Assembly: GCA_030998015.1 (NCBI GenBank)
Contig: JARWMV010000235.1
Span: 992,001 to 1,056,000 of the forward strand
Direction of reading: 5' to 3'
Length of the DNA stretch: 64,000 bases
From: Ceratorhiza oryzae-sativae
Lineage: Eukaryota; Basidiomycota; Agaricomycetes; Cantharellales; Ceratobasidiaceae
Shown here: piece by piece, positions 24,868 to 35,772 of the stretch
Position numbering within the stretch: position 1 is the stretch's first letter
Layout: every line of letters starts with the position of its first letter
Notes under the pieces: generated by a model
What the model was told of the DNA's origin: nothing
Database searches by the model: none
The model's input: the letters and a program-made list of their open reading frames with translations, nothing else
Position numbers and translations under genes: made by a program

Positions 24868-26260
24868 TTAACGCGAGTGTCGTCGGCCGTGGAACATTGG
24901 GTCGAGCATTGCTGGAGGCATGAGCGTCGCGTGTGGATATCGTACGCTCTTTTCGCCAATTTGGAGGGTGGGACCAGGAGTGATGAGTGTACCTTGAGAA
25001 GCCCAAACCACGGGGTTGAACGTATCAGAGTCGGGAGGCGTACCCAGCGGGCTGACGTCCACATCCATCGACTCGGACCTGTCCAACCGAGGTTCAGATT
25101 CGGAAGTGCACCACCGGACGGCGTCAAACACCGGGGACTCGTCTGGCTGTATGATACGTGGAGGAACACACAGGGGCGGGGGAGGCAGATGTTGTTGAGG
25201 TATCGGGTGTTGGATAGACGGGTGTGGTGGAGGGGGTAAAGAGATGGACGAGCGTCCAGAGGGCCTAACGCCCATTTGCGCGCCCGCTTGCCATTGGGTG
25301 TAGCTGAAATTTCCAGAAGCAGGGGCAGAAATAGAAGCAGTCGCCTCAGGTATGGGTACGATAGGGCGAGTAGACTGAGTTGTGATCGCCCGGGTGAGTG
25401 GGGGCGTGGCCGAGGTAGAGGAGGGCGAGTCGGGTGGGGACGGCAATCCCTGGACCGGTTTGGCTACGGTCTGAACGGCCACGCTTACGGTCACTGTCGA
25501 GGGCCCAGCTCCCTCGGTGGATAGGGGAGGTGGGGCCGGGATGCTCTGGGGGTCTCCGAATGCTCGATTGTTGTTTCTACATGCGCCGTATAGTACCGAC
25601 AAACTTGGCAAGGAGCATCGCCGTTGACCACCGATCATCTCTTCACAGAATATGGTACCCTCACGCATCGAGAACATGCCGTTTTGGGGCGGGTTAGGCA
25701 AAGGGCCGATCCAGAGCCGGTGTTCGAGCGCGTCAAACATGGCCTCGACGCAGGCCGAAATCATGCGCGCCGAGGTGCCGCTCAAACGTGCCCAGGTCTC
25801 AGTCTTGTAGGATCCGTCTTCGAGGAAGCGATGGGCGAGCACGAGCGCGGCGACAAACGCCGTGCGGGGGTCCGCAGGGACAGGCTTGAAGCGGGGTTGG
25901 GCGCGTTCGAGGTATGTGATGGCCGTGTGGAACACGCCAGCCGAGGCGCGGGCGTAGTAGGACAAGTTTGCGATATACCATGATACCGTGGGCTGTCGAG
26001 TCTGGAGCGGTTCGGGAAAGTACAAGGCTTGGGTGCGAGGGGTCAGTCGGGGCGGTGGGGCGGCGCATAGACGCGGGTCTGGGCGGTTGTCGGGTGTGAT
26101 GCCGTATATGGAGCGCAGGGCGACGCAGGCATGGTCTAATTGTGGGTCAGGTTAGTGGACAAACTGCGGTGGGGTTGTATTTACTGATAAACGACTCGGC
26201 GTCTCTTCCAGAGAGCGTCGGGTCTTGTGTGTGCGGGTGACACGGCTGGCTGGGGGGCAT
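24868..26260 (-). CDS. Pho80/Pcl-type cyclin (paralogue 1)
   Basis: Pho80/Pcl cyclins activate Pho85-type kinases in phosphate and cell-cycle control. Two exons: MPPSQPCHPHTQDPTLSGRD from ATG 26258-26260, an intron at 26136-26184, then HACVALRSIYGITPDNRPDP. The cyclin fold reads TVSWYIANLSYYARASAGVF, HTAITYLERAQPRF, DPRTAFVAALVLAHRFLEDG, TWARLSGTSARMISACVEAM and FDALEHRLWIG. A long Pro/Ser-rich tail follows (IQHPIPQQHLPPPPLCVPPR, SESMDVDVSPLGTPPDSD) with many S/T-P sites that suit kinase control. It diverges from paralogue 2 across a 1.4-kb spacer. The gene looks intact; partner kinase and role are inferred from family only. Confidence 0.85.
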
Positions 26261-27648
26261 GGTGTGCGCACAAGCGGCGGGAAGAAGTGGCGGGAGTGGC
26301 GGGAAGTGGCGGGAAGAAGTGGCGGGGGGAGCTGGTGGGCTGGTTGACGAGCCCGGGGACTTATAGGGAGCGCATAGTGACGGACGGACCGCAGTGGAGG
26401 ATTAGAGTCGCGCACAATGAAGAGAGAACAAGCTGGGCACTGGCGGATGGCCATTGGACGGCGCTGGACCAATGCCTAAGACAATACGCTGCCTATTGTT
26501 TGCACTTCGATCGTCGTCCAAAGCAGAACAACCCGGGTGACGGCCGGAAGTCTGACGTCAGGCTGACACACCGCGTGGCAGTGCTCCGCCACTCGCCTTG
26601 TTGCGACCACCTCCATGCATGCACGCACCCCCCTTATTCCTCATCTCGACGGCTTGGGTCTGCGACAATGGTGGCCCTGTTTCCGACGCACACGGCCTGT
26701 GCACTGGGGGTGTTCTGGCCGCACCCCAGAGGGAAGGCCACCGGCCAAGCCGCGGGTCTGGACGCATGCCGCAACCATCGTCTGGTGATTGCTCGTTGCC
26801 CTTGGGCCCCACCTCATCCCCGCGGCGCCCGCCATCGATGACGCCGCCCCGCCGGGTAGCCGGCACTCGCCACCCGCCCAACGTACTCGACGCTCAGTCA
26901 ACTGCTCAGTCACTAGGCGGTGGAGGCATGACTCAGCGGCAGCTGTCCGGGGGCCGCGTGTCACGTGGCCGTAGCTTTTCTGTGGCAGTGCTAAATTGGC
27001 CCACTCTTGGCCACCCCCCGCATGCCATTCGACGGCGAGTGGAGCCTCGGAAAACTTTCTGACTCCACTTTTGTGTGGCTGGGATCTTGCGCGCGGCATC
27101 CAGACTATTCCATGCGACCGTCTCGCGCGCGGATATATGTGTCAGGAGCCGGATGGAGCCCAAAAAGCGGTGTCCCGGGGCCTTACTCGCGTCTCACCTG
27201 CCGGTGGTTGGCGGCGCTGACCAACCCGGGATCGTACGTGCGGCTCGGGCCCTCTTCCGCGCGGTCCAGCAAACCCGAGGGGTCAACGCGATCGCGGCAC
27301 TGAATCGACGAGTCAGCGTGGCCATGGCACATAAAACCCCCGTGTGCGGCGGTTATCTCCGCTTGCATCCTCTCTGCACTCTGACTTGGGCCCGCTTGCG
27401 CATCCGCCATTCTTGGACAGCATCTCGGCCCTCCTAGAATTTGCCACTCTTGTCCCAAGCTTTCCGCTTATACTTGGACCACGTCATTTGACTAAACCCG
27501 CAGCAACTCGGCTCAACCCAGTCGCAAGACTATATCAGAACGTTGACTCATCCCCCGCCCCGCTCGTCTATAAAGCCCGCCGCACGGGTGTTGCGGCCCA
27601 CTTGTACTGAACAACCACCGGGCACTCTTTCCTAGCGCCCCTTGCAGC
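26261..27648. other. GC-rich divergent promoter region between two cyclin genes
   Basis: 1.4 kb between two diverging cyclin starts, rich in C and G with many CpG. Frames of 100-200 codons on both strands are what GC-rich DNA gives by chance; none has a domain or splice pattern. It begins with a short tandem repeat (26275-26330). Confidence 0.5.
26275..26330. repeat. Short GTGGCGGGAA tandem repeat
   Basis: Five imperfect copies of a 9-12 bp G-rich unit (GTGGCGGGA with GAA spacers) just upstream of the cyclin paralogue 1 start codon. It may lie in the 5' untranslated region or core promoter. Confidence 0.7.
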
Positions 27649-28746
27649 ATGGACACAACTCGCGCTCCTCATACCGACCCACTCCCATCCGCTCCGGCAA
27701 GATGCATTCGATCGTCGCGGAAGACAGCCCGATGGGGCCCGTACGCGTGCGGCTCTCGATCAGCCCCTCCAACGGTTAAACGAAACTCGTTTCACTCGAG
27801 CGCTACCCCCGAATACACACTTCCCAACTCCCCACGCCTCACCCCAGAGAGCGCACCTTCGACCGACCACAAGTCCGCTCCCCCCATCGAGGACATATCA
27901 GATGAGGAGTGCCACGATGTGAAGCACAATCTGCAAGACAGCCACCAGAAAAGCGTAGACTCCAAGAGTCACAAGAAGTACGAGAACACAGATGACTTTA
28001 TAGGTGAGCGCTGTTCCAACGCTCTTGCTGCTAATGATCTAACGGCAACTCGAGATGTCATGCTTGGCATCCTCTCGCTCATATACTGTTCGCCCCTCTT
28101 GATCGCCGGTGGTCGTACGTTCGTCGTCCCTCAGAACTTTGCCAACCAGCCACCCCCGTTCACCCCAATAGCGAACAGAGCAATCTCATCTTCAAGGCTG
28201 ACCCTCACCCACCCACACCAAATATCCAAACCCAACCATATGCGCTGGTTTGTCGAACGCCTGCTCGAACGCACCCGCCCGCCCCGTGCCGTGTGCCAGT
28301 TTGCGGTGGCATACCTCGTTAGCCTTACAGATGCGGTGCAAAGCGAACTGCGCACGGCCGCAGAGTCAAGGCTGCGACAGGCTCCGTACGCCTCGATAGC
28401 GTTGGCGTGTAGCGCACGGATGCCGGAAAATAATTCTCCTCCTCCTTATTCCGCTCTACCCGCACCAGTTCCCCCACCTGTTATCGCACCCCCCACAGTG
28501 CTCGGCATGCCTCCTGTTCAATTGTCTCCCACTGCTGCTGCTACTCGCGGCCATTCATCGGCTCTGCTGGATCCTAGACGGGTACTTCTTGCCGTCATGG
28601 TTCTCGCTCACAAGTTCCATCTGGACAAGACCTGGACGAACAAGGCGTGGAGCAAGATTAGCGGACTGACACCGATCGAGGTCGGACGATGCGAGCGGAC
28701 AGTTGCGGTTGCGCTCGGGCATAGGCTCTGGGCTGGGCGTGCGTAG
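27649..28746 (+). CDS. Pho80/Pcl-type cyclin (paralogue 2)
   Basis: Cyclin of the Pho85-partner type. ATG 27649 opens MDTTRAPHTDPLPSAPARCI and a Ser/Pro-rich leader. An intron at 28004-28054 (51 nt; removing it keeps the frame) sits at the same place as in paralogues 1 and 3, giving DFIDVMLGILSLIYCSP. The cyclin box reads MRWFVERLLERTRPPRAVCQ, FAVAYLVSLTDAVQSELRTA, then a Pro-rich insert (PPPYSALPAPVPPPVIAPPT), DPRRVLLAVMVLAHKFHLDK, NKAWSKISGLTPIEVGRCER and VALGHRLWAGRA at the stop. Unlike paralogue 1 there is no tail, and the variable part lies inside the cyclin box. An ordinary cyclin has no such insert, so function is less sure. Confidence 0.78.
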   Translation: MDTTRAPHTDPLPSAPARCIRSSRKTARWGPYACGSRSAPPTVKRNSFHSSATPEYTLPNSPRLTPESAPSTDHKSAPPIEDISDEECHDVKHNLQDSHQKSVDSKSHKKYENTDDFIGERCSNALAANDLTATRDVMLGILSLIYCSPLLIAGGRTFVVPQNFANQPPPFTPIANRAISSSRLTLTHPHQISKPNHMRWFVERLLERTRPPRAVCQFAVAYLVSLTDAVQSELRTAAESRLRQAPYASIALACSARMPENNSPPPYSALPAPVPPPVIAPPTVLGMPPVQLSPTAAATRGHSSALLDPRRVLLAVMVLAHKFHLDKTWTNKAWSKISGLTPIEVGRCERTVAVALGHRLWAGRA

Positions 28747-29475
28747 TGTTTCCGCGATATCTGTACGACTATCAGCTTCTATCTTTCATTCGCTGGAACG
28801 CCCCTTCTTCATGATATGGTTAGTGTATTTTTATCCATTGGGCGTCCTATAAACTTATGTGTCCCTTCCGTGTAACGTAGACTTAGCAAATTTAACAATA
28901 TGAAGTTCGCCACTCTCATGAATCACTGCATCTGCCGTAACTTAATGTGTAACTATTTGCCAGTTTATTTCACTCGTAATTGTGTAAATGTATGCGCCTT
29001 TGCTCCTGTCTTGCGTGGCTCCGTCCCTTGTCACTTGTATTACCCCTACCGCTGTACCTCATGGTTCATATGAATAGAAGACTTTGCCCTTCATTCCATT
29101 TCACTATCCCGTATACACGCGAGCGGATCATGACCATCGACACCGCGCATGATCGGGTTGAGTGACATGCTCTGTAGACTGCCCTATGTCCGCAAAATCC
29201 AGAACGGGATACGCTAGTGCCGTCGGTTGCTTTTCCGCTTTTTTCGATCGTCGGTTACCTGGAGGCTTGATAAGATCAGAATTGATAAGCGTCCGGTCTT
29301 CGCCTGTGTCATCGGGCCCAACTATTTTGAATGATCATTAGTGAGTAGGATTTGTCATTTTTGGATTTGGACGACTAGGCGAGGACCATCATTCATCATT
29401 CATCAACTCTTGGCTTGGCTTTAACCCCGGTCATTCCACGATACAGCTCAAACAAATCAAACTCGACAAGGATAA
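28747..29475. other. Intergenic, nothing recognised
   Basis: Between the cyclin 3' end and the next start. Only short frames. Confidence 0.5.
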
Positions 29476-30010
29476 ATGCCGCCTCTTTCCGCATTCACGC
29501 GATACACGTCGAGCTTTATCGGCGCAATGCTCTTGACTTCGGTCGCGGTTCGCGGGGTTGTGCACCGACGGACGAGCATGGACGAGCGTGATCGTCTGAC
29601 GGCGCATACGACTATTCTCGAATCGTTGGTTGCGAGGGTCAAGGCTGGGGAAGATGTCGGCGAGGCGGAGATCGGGAGGTTACTGAGGCTTGCGAGGGGC
29701 GAGGAGGCGAGCGAAGATGGAGGCCAGGTGCGGGTGCGGGATGTATCGTGGGGAGAAGTGGTGTTTGGACGCAAGGTTTCCGAGGACGAAGGGTTAGAGG
29801 CCGCGAGACACGAGTGGGATGCTGGTGGGTTGGGTTGGGTTCGTGTGATGTGGGCGAGTTGAGGCTGACGTGGCCTTTGTAGCGGTTGCCCAGGATCTGT
29901 CGAATACTACCAAGTCCAAGTCGACAGCTCAACCTGCCCCGTCGATGCCTTTGCCAGTATCTTCGGCACCGAGCCCACAGACACTGGCCAAGCGTCCAAC
30001 CTTCTTGTGA
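29476..30010 (+). CDS. Small membrane-anchored protein of unknown function
   Basis: Two exons joined by an in-phase intron (GTGGGT donor at about 29823, TTTGTAG acceptor near 29881). The N-terminus MPPLSAFTRYTSSFIGAMLL continues TSVAVRGVV and is either a signal anchor or a mitochondrial import sequence. A charged middle follows (RLTAHTTILESLVARVKAGE, AEIGRLLRLARGEEASEDGG), then a Ser/Pro/Lys-rich tail ending LAKRPTFL at TGA 30008-30010. About 160 residues. No family recognised. The intron contains a short GGGTT run. Confidence 0.6.
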
Positions 30011-30294
30011 CTGTGTAAATCAGATCAAGAACCAAACGATGATCGCTTGCCTAATCCACTTCGGCCACGCTCCACAGACCGATGGCGGGAGAGGTTTACC
30101 CGCCACGTGCACGCGGGGATGGGGGAATGATCATAGCCATCCAGTTTGGCGCTAAAGTAGCCAATAAGACCGAGACGATGCCCCATCAACTCACCAACCA
30201 CCCGCGCGTGTTGCGTGTCTGTACATAAAGCCTATTCCTATTGTCGTTAAAAGCAAACCTCAACACTCGCTATTCTTTTAACCTATTGTCGCGA

Positions 30295-31515
30295 ATGTCG
30301 GTGCTCACGACCACTCAGTTTGTGCTCGCCTCTGGGTTTTTCGCGGGGTCTTATGTCGGTTCGATATACGTGCTACAAGGTGCGCGACTTGGTGGAGCGA
30401 CGTTGGCCAAGTCGCGAGACGACCCAGATGTGATCAAGACGAGGCTTATGGCGGTCAGTGTCAGTACAGCCGCGAGTATGGTAGGTCTTGGTGTGATCGT
30501 CTTCAAGGCGAACAACATGGCGGTGAGCTCAACCACACACCCCTCGGTCACACTAAATGGTCTAAACATAGAAAAAACGGAGCTAGACTATATGGGACGC
30601 TGTTGGTCCGACTGCAAAGCTCCTTGGCCTCGTTGCGCCTGCCCCGGCGCTCCGCCCACTCCTCCTCACGCCCCTTCTCTACCTCGGTCCAATTTATTCA
30701 GCTTGGCTCGATGAAACTCTTCCATTCATGTCCGAGTGGTCGTACAAACGCGACGTGGTCGAGAAATTCGGCAGCTGGACGGGCGTTCGCAACTTTTTCG
30801 CAGTTCGTCTCGTGCCCTCTATGCGATTTTACGTGAATTGACCCATCCCAAAAATAGTCGCCGTTGACTGAAGAGCTCGTGTTTCGCTCGTGCGTGATTG
30901 GCGCGGCTCAGCTTGCGGGGGTTGGGCTCAAGAAGATCGTCTTTTTGACTCCGTTGTGGTTTGGGATCGGTATGTTGCTCTGCACATGTTCGGCCCAGGG
31001 GATGTTTCCAACTCACGACCGCTGGCTTCAGCACACATCCATCATGCAAACGAGCAATTCAACCGCCTCGGCCGAACAAGACAGGCCTTGCAAAAGGCGG
31101 TGATCATCTCCAGTGAGCTCTTCTAGTCCGCACTTGCTCATCAGCAGATGCTGATGCGCGTGCGGCAGCTGTCCAGCTCGTCTACACGACGCTGTTCGGC
31201 TGGTACGCGTCTTTTCTGTTTGTCCGCACAGGTGAGTTGGGGTCATGTATACTTGTGATGGACAGCTGGCTAAAGTTAGCACGTTGGGTAGGCTCGGTCA
31301 TCGTTCCGACAGTCGCGCATACGTTTTGTAATATTATGGGTATGCCCACTGTTGGCCAAGATGTGCGCGACCACCCGAATCGCAAAATCCGTAGGCACAA
31401 GGCTTTCTGGTTTCACCTTCCGCTTCCTCTGACAATGCTCTCAGCAATTTGGCTTGCTCATCTGGCTGGGTTAATCGGGTTTGGGTTCGCACTCGGACCG
31501 TGGACTTCATATTAG
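30295..31515 (+). CDS. RCE1: CAAX prenyl protease 2 (Rce1)
   Basis: Rce1 is an ER-membrane protease that removes the last three residues of farnesylated or geranylgeranylated CAAX proteins such as Ras. Exons join to MSVLTTTQFVLASGFFAGSY, AKLLGLVAPAPALRPLLLTP, LLYLGPIYSAWLDETLPFMS, GSWTGVRNFFA, SPLTEELVFRSCVIGAAQLA (the catalytic Glu-Glu-x-x-x-Arg), FLTPLWFGIAHIHHANEQF (catalytic His), LVYTTLFGWYASFLFVRTGS and VPTVAHTFCNIMGMP (third conserved His/Asn block). Several hydrophobic helices surround these motifs. Six introns of 50-65 nt fit, all in phase. The ATG at 30295 precedes the first helix. Ends GFALGPWTSY at the stop 31513-31515. It converges on the next gene with a 196-bp gap. Confidence 0.92.
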
Positions 31516-31711
31516 ATTGAGAGATACAGTATACTGAACTCGGGGAGAGCAGTGGGATATTATATAACGCACGTGTACACGGCCGGTGTGGTGATGCATA
31601 CGAAAATAGCCCAGCTGAAAGGTGTTGCATCACAGAGAGAACCAGACTGAAAAATCAATCAAGAAAACATAGCCTATCCTTGTGTATGGCTATAAGTTAA
31701 ACTTTAGAATA

Positions 31712-33357
31712 TCACCAGATGACTTGCTCTTCCTCCAACGTGTAATCATCCAAGGCTTTGTACGCCTCCAGGCGCCGGTCTCGTTCTGCTTCAAAGCGCT
31801 AAGGTAGAAGTCAATACACAGACGTTGAAAACGTACAACGGAACGAACCTTGCGCGTCTCTTCATCCAGATGAGAAGTATCGAGTGAACGCACCCGCTTC
31901 GAAGTACGAGATGCTGGCTTTGTAGTGGCTTTTGACGTACCCGCTTTGGATTTCGTCTCCTTCCCTTTGCCTCTTGTTGCCCTTGACGTTGCGCCCCCCT
32001 TTTGCACAGCCTTTCCTCTTGAAGATTTTGCTTTCCTCTGTCTCTTGGGACTTTCGTCATTGTCCTCTTCATCGCTGTCAACCTCGCTCAACGAGAGTCG
32101 TTCAACTTCTTCAGTTCGGGGCTTGCGCGTGCGTTTGGGCCGACGCGGCAACATGGCCTCGAGCTCGTAAGTGGTGAGCACATGCTCCGGCCCCTTTCCC
32201 TTCGCCTTTCCTCTGCCCCTCTTTGCCTTTGGTGACTCTTGCAGCGACTCCTTTTCTTCCTCGGGCTCCTTTTCCTTCGCCTTCCCTTTGGCCCTGGTTG
32301 GGATAACGACCTCCATAGTCTTTTTGCCCTTGCCTTTTCCGCTTTCCCGAGTAGGATCAATCCCAACGTTCTCCTTGTCAGAGCCAGTGGAGCTTGCTTG
32401 CGTACCAGTAATCCCCCCACTCTCCGGGTCGTAAAAAACGGAAGCAAACGCTTCTTCATACGTCAACTGATCGACGTCCTCTGGCCCGCCAGACGAAGGC
32501 TCTCCATAGCTCATTGCAGGATTTTCCCGTTCCAAGGCAGCCCTTCGCTCCTTTAATCGGTCTTCCGCGGCAAAGAAACCAAACGGATCGTCCGGAGCTG
32601 CAGAGTCAGAGTACGGGATTGGTGAAGTGGGGGGCTTGAACCGCTGCTCGCCTTCTGGCTCTGACTCTGGCTCTGGCTCCGGCTCCTGAACCTCGTCCGC
32701 GGTCGATGGCTTGGGCGCAGACGCAAACCCAAATGGAGGTGGACTCGAGGTTGGCGTGGGAAGTTGCTGCAGCTGCGTCGGCTCTGTTGGGGTTGGATGT
32801 GACGATGGTGTACCTGGGACCAACACCGTTGCGACGGTGGCCGGCTCGGGCTGACTTTGACGAGATGTTTGCCGAGAACGAGCGGGTAAAGGTGTAGGCG
32901 TCGATCCATGGGAGGAGCGGTCCCATGTGGGGCCCAATCCCGGTGACGAGTTGGGAGGAGGAGAAGACGGCGGGAGAGATGCCATCTTTTGCTTGCCTTT
33001 GTCCTGAGCTGGAATGGGACGCGGCGTGGACCGCTTCGCGAGCGGAGATGATGTAACAGATGTGGAGCCTGGCCGCAGCATTTCATGGACTGCCTCTTCT
33101 TCTTGGTCGGGGGACGGGTCGACAGCAGTAAAAGATTCAGGAGTTGGAGCAGAGGACGTTTTAGGGGTTGGTTTCTTTGAGGCGGGCAAAACCACCTCCA
33201 TTATCAAGTTCGACCTCGTGCGTTGGGGCCGGACAGGCTCGGTCGATGGGCCGGCTTCAGCGTCCAGAGTATTTTCTGGGGCCTTTGTGGCCTGAGCCCG
33301 GGATCGAGTCGTGGCCCTCGCGGGGTGAAGGCGTGTGCGTTTCGGACGAGGAGGCAT
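31712..33357 (-). CDS. Low-complexity Lys/Glu/Pro-rich nuclear protein
   Basis: The large first exon starts MPPRPKRTRLHPARATTRSR and is full of Pro/Ser and Lys/Glu repeats: PEPEPESEPEGEQRF, RKRGRGK-like patches, KRQRKAKSSRGKAVQKGG and RGKGKETKSKAGTSKATT. It has many nuclear-localisation-like clusters and short basic-Gly motifs that could contact DNA or RNA. An intron at 31799-31848 joins EETRK to a coherent C-terminus, RFEAERDRRLEAYKALDDYT followed by LEEEQVIW, stop 31712-31714. That last piece looks conserved (helical, ending in a hydrophobic strand) and may be the functional part. I do not recognise the family. Reading through the intron would give a different, less plausible tail. Confidence 0.68.
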
Positions 33358-33784
33358 TGCAAGGGGCTATATGTTGTAAATTTGAGATAAGTATGTGCGT
33401 TTTGTTAGGTGTATGCTATGAACGTGCCTACCAGTAGTGGTCGTGGCTGAAAAGCTGGTAAAGTTCGGTCAAGAAATGCGACTCTCGGCGATTCAGACCG
33501 AAGCGCCGGCTTGACGTCATGTGATCATTCGGCGCTTGGGAATTATGTCATAACAGCGGAACGCGCCTGTTTGCCCAACACGCCCAATCCATTCCACCAC
33601 CAGCCGGCAGAGCATTTAAATTATCACATTTTAAACCACCCCACCTTGCATTCTCTCTTCCCTAGTTAATATATTGGGTGTATGCGCCCAAGCAAAATAA
33701 GACAATAGCCTACCGACCATAGCAATTGATCCAAACCAACGAGCATCACATTATAAAGTATCCATCTCATTCACACTACCCCTT
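33358..33784. other. Intergenic, nothing recognised
   Basis: Upstream region of the nuclear-protein gene and end of the reductase relic. No supported feature. Confidence 0.5.
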
Positions 33785-35086
33785 TGCAGCCTCTATCTGC
33801 TCTAGTGCAATAAAATGCTCCATCTAGTCCTTTAGCGTGCTTTCAAATGACCGATAATTGATTCCAAGTACACGTTTAGAGGCACTATTATCTGATGTGC
33901 AGCACCGTTCCGCAGGGTGTCTGACGCTTGGGTTGCATTTTTCGCCCTACTCCGAGTGCCTAATCGAAGTGAAACGAGAATTCAGCTTGCTCTTGGGTAT
34001 TCCCATTGCGATCGCTCATTCTGGATAGTGCTCCCAGGTGTAACCCACAACGTGAGATGTGTTGAAATTCCCTGCCAAGATATAGAATCTTTGCCCTCAA
34101 GCTTTGGGCTTCTCCTAGAAGTGGATGGAAAAAACAAACATTATTCCAAATTCTTTCCCGTTTTTGCTCGCCAATGGAGCAACGTGCGCAGCCCCCACGT
34201 CCCTGACATCGAGCCATAACCAAGTGCCGACGTTGGCAAGCTCTTTGTCTTGTCCATTAAATGTAGAATAGAGTTTCTTTCTCGATAGTTTGATGATATC
34301 CATGGGTGCTACCTCCTGGATCATCGGCCCGCACACCTCTTATGCCGAGTATGAGTGCGTACGTGATGTGCGCCTCAACTCGTGTCTCACCACCGGTAGA
34401 CATATAGTAGCAACGTCAAAGTTAGGTTCCTCCCTGTCAACAGAACCCCAGGCAGCCCTTTCAGCGAGCTTTTTCGAACCTATGTAGCCAAGCCGCGGGG
34501 TCGGTTCGGCTTCCTTAAATGTGATCTGCAGACAGAATCCATGATGAATCGAGTCCTGAAACAACCCAAGGTTTGCGGAACCGGATGAACGTACCGGGTT
34601 CCAGTCTTCTCACTATATGTGTCGCCGGGTCTATTTCCTTTGCTACGGTCTAAGATAGCGGCATTCGATGAAGTGGATACCGTTGGCGATGGGCGTTAAC
34701 TGCTTTAAGGATTTCCGTAGTGCCATGTATCGGCGGGATGAGCAGCTCATTTTTAATGTCCATTCTATTATTCAATTCAGTCGACCAGAAGCACTGCCAA
34801 GCAAGCCAAAAACATACACATCAGCCAAAACGGGACTACTTGAATGTATCATGGCATCAAATGAGGAACCACGCAAGACCTCGTCCAGGTACCTTAATGT
34901 CCTTGACGATCGCAAATTTGAGCTCTCCGGCTCCGACAGCCCCTGAGAAATTTTGGCGGAGGTTGGTTGTCTTGCACTCGGACCGGACCGTTGTCGTAGC
35001 ATCATAGCCGCGCTGAACCAATAGGCAGAGATGTGCACCGCGATAAAGCCGTTACCACCAGTGAGTAAAACGTTAGAACTGGCCAT
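33785..35086 (-). pseudogene. Decayed NAD(P)-dependent reductase, paralogue of the 44-45.4 kb gene
   Basis: Pieces in several frames follow the order of the intact gene at 44050-45384. They are: MASSNVLLTGGNGFIAVHIS (dinucleotide-binding start), NLRQNFSGAVGAGELKFAIV in another frame, SSFDAMIHSSSPV, SKGNRPGDTYSEK, LGYIGSKKLAERAAWGSVDR (with the Tyr-x-x-x-Lys pair), CGPMIQEVAPMDIIKLSRKK, YSTFNGQ, WLWLDVRDVGAAHVA, and a C-terminus SASKRVLGINYRSFESTLKD that meets an in-frame stop. At least two frame changes and one stop make it a pseudogene. It lies about 9 kb from, and opposite in direction to, the intact copy. Confidence 0.85.
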
Positions 35087-35772
35087 ATTCAGCAAGGTTT
35101 GAAAACTGTGAACAAACGTCGGTGGTGGAACTTTAGCCGAGTTTTAAACTAAAGATCTCAGGCATGGACACAAGACAGTTGGTCAGCAATCTCTGAGAGA
35201 CTAAGCCTTGGCTCTGTCCGCGTCATTATACCATTCGCAAGCACAGCATTAATCGAGCCAATGATGTTCGCCCTACTAATTTTCCGACAACTCTAGAAAT
35301 GGGATATTTATTTCCAAAAGGAACGTACTACATATAGCAAAAATCCCTCAGCGTTCTCATAGGAGTATCGGCCAAACTTTTAGCTCTCCTATCTGTCGAT
35401 TTAAGATTAGAGTGGTACATTATAGCTTATGTTGCTGCCTTGTTCTCAGCACTGAATGGATAACCAACAACGCTAAACAGGCCCTACCTCGGTGCAACTC
35501 CTTCGTGAATGGTGGTTGTAGTCGCCAGCTTGGTCCGCGGTTGTATCATCTTCCGAATGTTCAAAAGTTGTCAAACACATTTTGTGTCCTCGAGTGAGCC
35601 GGGTAAACCAACAGACGTGAATTTATTGCCGCCCGAATTTGACCCCAGTCCTGAGCGGAGAGACTAGACCAGATCAGGCAAACATCACCTTTTTGTCGTG
35701 CCGCTGTTTGTTGTTCGCATGGTTGGAAACACCAACAAGAGTTTTCACCTATACTCTCCTACGACAGTGGCC
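35087..35772. other. Intergenic, nothing recognised
   Basis: Between the reductase relic and the subtilase start. No supported feature. Confidence 0.5.

Noticed and set aside
26227..27303. Several 100-200 codon frames between the two cyclins
   Set aside because: Overlapping on both strands with Arg/Pro/Ala bias from base composition only; no family match.
29826..29845. GGGTT repeats resembling telomere sequence
   Set aside because: Only about three units inside a spliced intron.
32171..33295. Plus-strand frames opposite the K/E-rich nuclear protein
   Set aside because: Mirror images of low-complexity coding sequence on the minus strand.
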